A DNA stretch of 64,000 nucleotides, taken from assembly GCA_027605045.1 (NCBI GenBank), contig JAQFWX010000003.1, positions 1,984,001 to 2,048,000 of the forward strand, read 5' to 3'. Below the pieces are notes generated by a model. It ran no database searches, was not told the origin of the DNA, and saw only the letters and a program-made list of their open reading frames with translations. The DNA is from Phallus indusiatus (lineage: Eukaryota > Basidiomycota > Agaricomycetes > Phallales > Phallaceae). Shown piece by piece: positions 58,401 to 64,000 of this stretch (within the stretch, counting starts at the first letter, position 1; the number at the start of each line of letters is the position of its first letter). The position numbers and the translations under genes were made by a program.

Positions 58401-60878
58401 GGCTCGTTTCTGCAGGCAAAGCATGGGGATTGCCTGTGTAGCCACAGTCGGTTCCCACCAACCTGCAGTTACGTATCGCTGAATCTTCTCAGCGAGTAGC
58501 GCTTTGAGCGCATCCGGGCACCTGGGAAGGTGGTACCGGATCTTCTTATTGGGTTCAATAAGAGGAATCTGATGATTCACTTCCCGAAATGGGGGAAGTC
58601 GGGAAGGGACAGGACCGAACAGGTCACTGTACTTGTTCTTCCAGTACTCGATGAGTGCTGGAATGTTCTCCTCCGTCATCGCAGGGACGGAGGAGCTGGA
58701 ATGTTGGGTGCTGGCTAGCACCATCGCTCCTGTTTCAGGAGCGTGTCCAATCACATGGTGATTGGTGTCAATCACCTCGCCGTCGCGGGTGATTGTACCT
58801 CTGCTGAAGTCCAGGCAGATGTTATAGCGTCTCAGGAATGGGACGCCAATGATCACATCATAGTGATCGATGTTGACGATGTCGAAGTACTCTTGGACAT
58901 CGATGCCTCCGAATTGTATGCGGGTGTACGTTCCATACTGGATGGAAGACTTGCTGCCCTTAACGGCCAGCTGTAGCACGACAGGTTTGTCGAGTTTGAA
59001 GGTTCTTGCCCCGGTGGCAAGGGAGAAATGAGGGGACATGATCATCCCCTGGCATCCACTGTCGACTAGGCAGTGGGCCAATTGGCCATTGACTGGCCAG
59101 AAACCCTCAATGGGTTTCGATGCGTTTCTGTCTCGTGTCGGGGCACGAGAGCTCACTCTAGCCGTATGGTCATAGAGTGGTTCCTTGCTCGTAGCGAGCG
59201 AGGACTCGTTGTCATCCAATGGCGATGACTTGTGGACTGCGAAATGCAGTCTACGCTCCTCATATTCGTCACCACTGGTGAGGAGCATGTAGACACTGGG
59301 ACCATTGTCATCATCGTCCCATTGGTATTGAATACCCTCGTCGTCCTCGACGGGGTCGTTGGTGGGCTCGTCTTGGGCCGCCTCTTCCTCCACAGCTTGT
59401 TCAGCTGTGGGGTCTTCCACGTTCTCCTGCGGGGCATCGTTCGATGTCTCGCCAGAGGTCTCTTCAACCTCTTCGATACGACCCACATTGGCTCGTACCT
59501 GTCTCAGTCTGGGGCACGCATTTCTGTAGTGTCCCACCTGCCCACAGTTGAAACACGTGGGAGGGGTTGTGCTAGTACGATTGTGCGTACTAGTTGGGGC
59601 AGTCCTAGTGGTCTGCGAGCTATGGTTCCTCGAGTTTGACGAGCTCGAGGGGCGGTTCCCCAGTGGGGAGTTACCATTTGTACGCGTCTCGTGAGGACGC
59701 GTGGAGGAACCGTGGTTCCTCTGGTTCAAGCGCATATTGTTGGTATGCGCTTGCCTTACCAAGTTGTTGTGGCTGCTACTGCTGCCACTACCGCTACTAC
59801 TGCCTCCACTACTACTACCTGCTGGGCGGGTAGTGCTTCCTTGAGACGCCGCTACCGAGCGGCGTTTCTTGAACGCCTCTTCTACTTGAATTGTCAGTAG
59901 AAGTAGTTCCTTAGCAGTCATCTGCTCAGGATTGCCGCCTCTGAACGCTACTTCAGTGGCGAGGCTGTGGTTCAGCCCATCAAGGAACCTCCTCCTGAAT
60001 GTGTAGTCATCAGGAGGGTGCGCTAGTCTGTTGGCTAGCGTGAGCAGCGCGCTCATGTACTCGTGTACAGAGTGCGACCCCTGCCGTTCGCGTTCAAATT
60101 GAATCGCTACCTCACTTCTAGAGTGGGGTGGCAGGAAACGATCATATAGTCTCCGCAGTGCGGGGACTAAGGTCCACTCGTGGAGGGGGCGAACGCCTCT
60201 CTCCACGTTTTGAGTAAACCATTCTTGGGCCAGCCCTTCTAGGCGCATGCCCAGAAAGGATATTTGCTCTGCTTGGCTGACTTCTCCAAGCAGGTGGTTT
60301 ACGCGTAACCAGCGTAATAGACCCGACACAAAGTTGTCGAAGTCTTCGGCTCTGGATGAGCCGCTGTAAGTGGGCGGGAGCCCAATCTTCGCTCCTGCTT
60401 TCGCGAGGGGCGAGTTGCCTGGCATCATATCCCTGTTTGCAATCAGGGCTTCTTGGACCATGGCTATGACGCCCTCGAGTACTGGGGCGTCGTCGCTGAA
60501 AGGATCAAATCTTTCAGCACGTTCTTCGTCGAACGGTGTGGCGCGGAGGTCCTCGCCATACTGTGGTCGACGAGCGTATCCATCATATGTATCGATACGC
60601 GGTGCTTCTGCTGGATTTGCAGAAGGTTGCCTATGCCCACTGGGCTCGGCACTTTGCCTTGGCAGTTGTCTGCCAGGTGGTGGCGCTCTGTCATCTGGAC
60701 GACTAGAGCTTGTGGCTGGATCTGGCGATGGGATTCTATCGCCAGTGATGGCATTATAGCCACCTTCAAACACACGAGCATGGCGGACCGCGTTCATACG
60801 CGCGTCCCTCGCGATGCGGATCCTGTCTTGTATGATCCGCAGTTGCTGCTCGTTGGGGGTGTCAGTCTCGAGGGAGCC
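55455..60878 (-). CDS. Gag-Pol polyprotein of the chromovirus, 5'-truncated (about 1,807 codons)
   Basis: A single fused gag-pol frame. Numbering is from the chimeric ATG at 60902, whose first eight codons come from the inserted family-3 LTR. The capsid region covers about 130-350. The zinc knuckle CFNCGQVGHYRNAC (C450, C453, H458, C463) follows a Ser-rich linker. Protease: LVDSGCQG (D614). Reverse transcriptase: D869 in KIDLTEAYEQV and YIDD at 941-944. RNase H: D1092, E1134 and D1159. Integrase: zinc HHCC (H1369, H1374, C1404, C1407) and a catalytic D1437-D1497-E1533 with 35 residues between the last two. GPY/F-like RYVGPYKVL precedes a chromodomain at about 1733-1785 (EWHVEELLAHRW, LVQWTLGDTTWEP). 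All catalytic residues are present, so this copy was young when truncated. Confidence 0.93.
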   Translation of the reverse strand, partial: GSLETDTPNEQQLRIIQDRIRIARDARMNAVRHARVFEGGYNAITGDRIPSPDPATSSSRPDDRAPPPGRQLPRQSAEPSGHRQPSANPAEAPRIDTYDGYARRPQYGEDLRATPFDEERAERFDPFSDDAPVLEGVIAMVQEALIANRDMMPGNSPLAKAGAKIGLPPTYSGSSRAEDFDNFVSGLLRWLRVNHLLGEVSQAEQISFLGMRLEGLAQEWFTQNVERGVRPLHEWTLVPALRRLYDRFLPPHSRSEVAIQFERERQGSHSVHEYMSALLTLANRLAHPPDDYTFRRRFLDGLNHSLATEVAFRGGNPEQMTAKELLLLTIQVEEAFKKRRSVAASQGSTTRPAGSSSGGSSSGSGSSSSHNNLVRQAHTNNMRLNQRNHGSSTRPHETRTNGNSPLGNRPSSSSNSRNHSSQTTRTAPTSTHNRTSTTPPTCFNCGQVGHYRNACPRLRQVRANVGRIEEVEETSGETSNDAPQENVEDPTAEQAVEEEAAQDEPTNDPVEDDEGIQYQWDDDDNGPSVYMLLTSGDEYEERRLHFAVHKSSPLDDNESSLATSKEPLYDHTARVSSRAPTRDRNASKPIEGFWPVNGQLAHCLVDSGCQGMIMSPHFSLATGARTFKLDKPVVLQLAVKGSKSSIQYGTYTRIQFGGIDVQEYFDIVNIDHYDVIIGVPFLRRYNICLDFSRGTITRDGEVIDTNHHVIGHAPETGAMVLASTQHSSSSVPAMTEENIPALIEYWKNKYSDLFGPVPSRLPPFREVNHQIPLIEPNKKIRYHLPRCPDALKALLAEKIQRYVTAGWWEPTVATQAIPMLCLQKRAVVLALRTVFDLRLQNENTEKDVTPFPDQETIRQNVARHKYRSKIDLTEAYEQVRIVPEDVHKTTFATIYGTFKSHVMQQGDCNAPSTFQRLMTHIFRDCIGRSTDAYIDDMFVYSNTIDLHQQHLENAFSCLREAQLYLSSRKVDLYSKRLECLGHIIDDDGIHPDQEKMDKIREWRTPRTYNDVQKFLGLVQYVAAYLPGVAAYTTPLSGCTYNNRPFVWTPLLNKCFDSIKALTRKAPILKPINVDDPDPIWVVTDGSKCGVGAYYGQGPTWQTCRPAGFLSKKFTPAQYNYRTHEHELIAVLEAFLKWEDKLLGRRFTLVTDNEAMVHFKTQPRMSPRQARWYEYLSRFDYETIHVKGVTNNVADGLSRYYEEDTPDEVHPPEVYVNADVRLDPEGDHLPIERRDEVRVNVITRSRVREEPRVEGPSNTTPSDITEAQSDEDILALSAEQDSKLLKAKIEGFAEFTSLIQQGYHKDPVFKLVLANPNAHKAFGIKNQLIFTKNQFLRDVLCVPHNAFYKGRRITEIIISEAHQIVGHFGHYKTSQYVRQAYWWKSMIEDIDTFCRSCGTCQTNKGENNHPSGLLKQLPIPNKPWESIGMDFVGPLPVSNGHDFLFVVIDRLTSMVRLMPTTTKLTAKGTAWLYLSEVVRLHGVPDSIVSDRDARFTAKFWQELQCLMGTRLLMSTAFHPQTDGSIERANRSIGQILRSVIQNDQKDWAERIPMVEFAINSSTSETTGFAPFELNYGYLPSLGRKIETNTKFKGVQHFAQQAKWNLMIAHDAIIANRVKQAHYANNSRRDAPEYKEGDLVYLSTRNLNLPKGRVKKLIPRYVGPYKVLSVKDNITVKLELSEELKQRRVNPVFHVDLIKPHIANDDERFPRRDTLTAYDFGQPDDAEWHVEELLAHRWSGTREKDLEFLVQWTLGDTTWEPYSNCKDLQALDEYLQLRGVNEPRQLPRLSNHGESRTNNKRPDPTRGSA

Positions 60879-61107
60879 TGTAATGTATTTGCTCTGGTTC
60901 AAGGTATAGGCACCTTGTACTGTTGCAAATAAAAGAGCTGTTTAGAGGGAACCTAGTCTAGCAACAAAGGTCTTGTTATTGAGGGTGAGACAGAGCTTGC
61001 TGCTGCTGTTGTAAGACTTGAGCTGGCTGCTACTGATAGTCTTGAGGTAGAGATAGAAAAGAGAAAGAAAAAGAAAAGAGAAAGACCAATTTAATTGGTA
61101 AGCACTA
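60879..61107 (+). mobile_element. Family-3 LTR, 5' fragment, second copy
   Basis: Nearly identical to 52020-52247 (TGTAATGTATTTGCTC onward, to GGTAAGCACT). It is inserted in the gag of element I (left TSD copy GAGCC) and cut at 61107 by element II. The rest should follow element II, outside the window. Confidence 0.88.
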
Positions 61108-61427
61108 TGTAACGGATCCACCGTATGCGGTGGATTGAGTATATGCCACTTGGGCATATGCAGAGGGCGAAGCCCTCTGCAGTAATTACTATTAGTACTT
61201 CTAATAATAGAGGCGCTTAATGCCTCTGGCTCGCCGTGACGCGGCGAGCCATTATGTAATAACTGTACATTAGTAGTAGTTACGCGCGTGCTGATTCAGC
61301 ACGCGCATTTTGTTTTTACACCATAATAATACAGCACCCTTGGTCTGTTATATTGGTGTGAGGACTACAGCGTGATAAAACTTGTGTACCGTACGCGGTA
61401 CACTATAAAAAGTAACGAAGCGTTACA
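61108..61427 (+). repeat. 5' LTR of element II (320 bp)
   Basis: TGTAACGGATCC to GAAGCGTTACA. The same eight hairpin units as in the element I LTR. Differences fall mainly in loops, for example ACTTG for ACTTA in the unit at 61141, or turn a pair into G-U in the sense RNA (61216 region and 61229-61251). A TATA-like CACTATAAAAAG near 61400 lies close to the 3' end. Confidence 0.93.
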
Positions 61428-61430
61428 TCT

Positions 61431-61455
61431 TTTTTAACACCAAAGGCGTTAAAAA
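61431..61455 (+). other. Hairpin just after the 5' LTR, at the primer-binding position
   Basis: TTTTTAAC, a 9-nt loop, then GTTAAAAA. The usual tRNA-complementary TGG is not found directly after the LTR. Fungal chromoviruses of the Tf1/sushi group prime from their own RNA 5' end, so self-priming is possible but not shown. Confidence 0.4.
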
Positions 61456-61512
61456 CAACCCGCCGCTGTATTAAGCAAGCGAAATTAACCCTTCCTATTA
61501 CAGGAGGATTCA

Positions 61513-64000
61513 ATGGCTCCTACTACCAGGAGTCAGAGTGCACCAGATCGTGGTACACCTGATTCCAATCAGCCTGACCCACCCGGGCCAGTGCAAACCG
61601 AAAATCCCGACCCGTCTAGGGAAGGAACCCTCGAAGGAGAGTCATCCACATGGGAGAGAGTGGATGCATCAACACAAAATCCCACTCGTCCTGCGTCGCA
61701 GACGATGGAACATCAGCCCCAACTCGCTGATGAAGAAGATGAGGACGTAAAGTCCGTAGCATCTGGTCGCTCCAGACTTAGCGTCAGGAGCGACAGGTCC
61801 ATCCGAAGGGACGAGACGATGAACGCTGTTCACGCATCGTTACTCGATGGCGTGAGGAACGGGAATATGTCCCCGTCAGAACTGCAGAGACTAGCTCGAT
61901 TAATCGAGAATGTCAACGCAGGAGTTGAAAACCCCGAGCCAGAGCCTGTTACCACGGGCTCTGACAGGGACCAAGTCAGGACAACAGACTTGTCTCCTGA
62001 AGCAGAGCCTGCACGAGCACGCTCTGACAAAGGAAAAAGCAGAGCGGTAGACCCGCCTGCACCAGGTACGGGATCTACTCGTCCTAGACCAGCAGGGCCG
62101 ACGAGTCGCCTTGCCTATCAATTCACAAACCCAGCCCCACAAGCTAGGTTTGCTACACCGACGGGACCGACATATGCCAGTCCGTCACCAGCGACAGCTG
62201 GTAATTCCCAATCCCCTGAGCCTGCACCAACAGGCACCAGACAACGTTCCCAGAACGTTACCCCAGGACCGAGTACGCGTCCTGATAGACCTCCTACTCA
62301 AGGAGCTACAGCATATACAGCTCCTAGAAACCCCGGCCCCGAAATAGAGGCTGGCAGAGAAACAGTGAGACGAATGCACCGTTTCACAAGACAACCGCCT
62401 CACGAGTCTGACGCGGTTGGTGACTATATCGATACCGAGATAGCCACGCGACTGGTGAACCAGTCGCGAAATGGAGCACCCCCACGAGAGGATGCTGAAG
62501 TGGTCGCCCAAGCTGCCCTCGAATACCAGAGGATAGCAAGGCTACTCTCCGACAGAGCAATCCGTACGCATGCACGGGCTGTGGAGACGGCCACTAACGC
62601 GCTCGAGGAAGCTGTAGCAGGCTCTCTCGAGACTGACACTCCCAACGAGCAGCAAATGCGGATCATCCAAGATAGGATCCGCATCGCGAGGGACGCGCGT
62701 ATGAACGCGGTCCGCCATGCTCGTGTGCTTGAAGGTGGCTATAATGCCATCACTGGCGATAGGATCCCATCGCCAGACCCAGCCACAAGCTCAAGTCGTC
62801 CAGACGACAGAGCACCACCGCCTGGCAGACAACTGCCAAGGCAAAGTGCCGAGCCCAATGGGCAGAGGCAAGCATCTGCTAACCCAGCAGAAGCACCACG
62901 TATCGATCCATATGATGGATACGCTCGTCGACCACAGTATGGCGAGGATCTCCGCGCCACACCGTTCGATGAGGAACGTGTTGAAAGGTTTGACCCTTTC
63001 AACGACGACGCCCCAGTACTTGAGGGCGTCATAGCCATGGTTCAAGAAGCCCTGATTGCAAACAGGGATATGATGCCAGGCAACTCGCCCCTTGCGAAAG
63101 CAGGAGCGAAGATAGGGCTCCCGCCCACATATAGCGGCTCGTCCAGAGCCGAGGACTTCGACAACTTTGTGTCGGGTCTGTTACGCTGGCTACGCGTAAA
63201 CCACCTGCTTGGAGAAGTCAGCCAAGCAGAGCAACTCTCCTTTCTAGGCATGCGCCTAGAAGGATTGGCACAAGAGTGGTTCACCCAGAACGTGGAACGA
63301 GGTACTCGTCCCATGCATGAGTGGACCCTAGTCCCCGCTTTACGGAGACTACACGAACGATTCCTCCCACCCCACTCGAGAAGTGAGGTGGCGATCCAGT
63401 TCGAACGCGAACGGCAAGGATCGCACTCTGTACACGAATACATGAGTGCGTTACTCACGCTAGCCAACAGACTAGCGCACCCTCCTGATGATTATACATT
63501 CAGGAGGAGGTTCCTTGATGGGCTGAACCACAGCCTCGCCGCTGAAGTAGCATTCAGAGGCGGTAGTCCTGAGCAGATGTCTGCTAAGGAACTTCTTGCA
63601 CTCGCCATCCAAGTAGAGGAGGCGTTCAAGAAGCGGAGGTCGATAACAGCCTCCCAAGGAAGCACTACCCGTCCAACGGGTAGTAGTGGCAGTAGTGGTA
63701 GTGGCAGCAGCAGCAGCCACACCAACTTGGCCAGACAAGCGCATTCAAACAATATGCGCTTGAACCAGAGGAACCAAGGTCCCTCTGCGCGTCCTCATGA
63801 GACGCGAACTAATGGCAATTCCCCATTGGGGAATCGCCCCTCGAGCTCATCAAGCTCGAGAAATCATAACTCGCAGCCCGCTAGGACTGCCCCAACTAGT
63901 ACGAACAATCGCACTAGCACTACCCCTCCCACGTGTTTCAACTGTGGGCAGGTGGGACATTACAGAAATGCGTGCCCCAGACTGAGACAGGTACGAGCCA
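61513..64000 (+). CDS. Gag(-Pol) of chromovirus element II, 3' end outside the window
   Basis: Open from ATG at 61513 (MAPTTRSQSAPDRGTPDSNQ) with no stop to base 64000, more than 820 codons. The first about 370 residues are Pro/Thr/Ser-rich and low-complexity and are missing from element I in this window. From SLETDTPNEQQ (62632 on) it matches the element I gag almost residue for residue: RAEDFDNFVSGLLRWLRVN, EWFTQNVERG and the zinc knuckle CFNCGQVGHYRNAC near 63936. The start is chosen as the first in-frame ATG after the LTR leader. The reading frame is intact as far as visible. Confidence 0.92.
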   Translation, partial: MAPTTRSQSAPDRGTPDSNQPDPPGPVQTENPDPSREGTLEGESSTWERVDASTQNPTRPASQTMEHQPQLADEEDEDVKSVASGRSRLSVRSDRSIRRDETMNAVHASLLDGVRNGNMSPSELQRLARLIENVNAGVENPEPEPVTTGSDRDQVRTTDLSPEAEPARARSDKGKSRAVDPPAPGTGSTRPRPAGPTSRLAYQFTNPAPQARFATPTGPTYASPSPATAGNSQSPEPAPTGTRQRSQNVTPGPSTRPDRPPTQGATAYTAPRNPGPEIEAGRETVRRMHRFTRQPPHESDAVGDYIDTEIATRLVNQSRNGAPPREDAEVVAQAALEYQRIARLLSDRAIRTHARAVETATNALEEAVAGSLETDTPNEQQMRIIQDRIRIARDARMNAVRHARVLEGGYNAITGDRIPSPDPATSSSRPDDRAPPPGRQLPRQSAEPNGQRQASANPAEAPRIDPYDGYARRPQYGEDLRATPFDEERVERFDPFNDDAPVLEGVIAMVQEALIANRDMMPGNSPLAKAGAKIGLPPTYSGSSRAEDFDNFVSGLLRWLRVNHLLGEVSQAEQLSFLGMRLEGLAQEWFTQNVERGTRPMHEWTLVPALRRLHERFLPPHSRSEVAIQFERERQGSHSVHEYMSALLTLANRLAHPPDDYTFRRRFLDGLNHSLAAEVAFRGGSPEQMSAKELLALAIQVEEAFKKRRSITASQGSTTRPTGSSGSSGSGSSSSHTNLARQAHSNNMRLNQRNQGPSARPHETRTNGNSPLGNRPSSSSSSRNHNSQPARTAPTSTNNRTSTTPPTCFNCGQVGHYRNACPRLRQVRA

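Larger units (their letters stand above)
53181..60878 (-). mobile_element. Ty3/Gypsy chromovirus, minus copy (element I), 5' part outside the window
   Basis: The order on the minus strand is gag-pol (55455-60878), extra ORF (53563-55320), purine tract (53501-53511), 3' LTR (53181-53500). The 5' LTR, leader and about 370 codons of gag are absent here because a family-3 LTR was inserted at 60878 (TSD copy GAGCC 60874-60878). They should resume beyond 64000. The flanking base repeat to look for at the far side is GTACA (53176-53180). Domain content, including the C-terminal chromodomain, identifies a chromovirus. The whole element is densely packed with short inverted repeats (see findings). Confidence 0.9.
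61108..64000 (+). mobile_element. Ty3/Gypsy chromovirus, plus copy (element II), runs off the window
   Basis: 5' LTR (61108-61427), leader, then gag open to the window end. It is the same family as element I but clearly diverged at silent sites. The TSD to look for beyond its 3' LTR is CACTA (61103-61107). It is the most recent insertion of the stack. Confidence 0.9.

Noticed and set aside
60879..60902. The ATG at 60902 as the true start of Gag-Pol in element I
   Set aside because: Its first eight codons lie in the inserted family-3 LTR. Element II shows that native gag begins about 370 codons further upstream.

Overview
The window reads as nuclear DNA of a mushroom-forming basidiomycete (Agaricomycete). 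Genes are cut by many short GT-AG introns (about 50-60 nt). Several protein families are typical of that group: DUF6535 and DUF6533 membrane proteins, a NACHT-WD40 STAND protein and RecQ-like helicases. The right third is packed with LTR retrotransposons. No species can be named from the sequence alone.

Left part (1-38 kb): a gene-rich accessory region built around secreted type-B carboxylesterases (labelled CES-A to CES-G). Five lie in tandem on the + strand (CES-A, cut by the window edge, then B, C, D, E at 3.6, 11.7, 16.2 and 19.6 kb). One close paralogue lies inverted at 34.6-36.5 kb (CES-G) and one distant relative at 32.2-34.0 kb (CES-F). Copies share intergenic repeats and an upstream motif block centred on TTACGTCAC about 360-420 nt before the start codon. 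Between them lie a DUF6535 membrane gene with frame breaks (6.0-9.3 kb), a DUF6533 seven-helix-like gene (22.3-24.0 kb), a pepsin-family aspartic protease (24.7-26.4 kb, minus) and a flavin monooxygenase-like gene with a signal peptide (28.5-30.8 kb). The secreted esterases and protease suggest an extracellular degradative function (inference). Decayed DUF6535 fragments lie at 9.7 and 37.1-37.8 kb.

Middle (38.9-44.3 kb): one large NACHT-WD40 gene with a C2-like N-terminus, an NLR-like architecture. Its last exon is reached only through a frame change at an A8 run.

Right part (46.3-64 kb): a nested transposon region. It holds a 562-bp non-autonomous DNA transposon with an 18-bp TIR and 9-bp TSD; six copies of one solo-LTR family or its fragments; and a RecQ-like helicase pseudogene split by solo LTRs whose removal (keeping one target-site copy) restores the reading frame. 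It also holds two oppositely oriented copies of a Ty3/Gypsy chromovirus. The minus copy has one gag-pol ORF, a chromodomain and an extra 585-aa ORF before its LTR. The order of nesting can be read from target-site duplications.

Most unusual signal: the chromovirus, in its LTRs and in its coding sequence, is close to a chain of short perfect inverted repeats (stems 6-10 bp, loops 1-9 nt, one every few tens of bases). The two diverged copies often keep the pairing although the bases differ. No standard feature type explains this.
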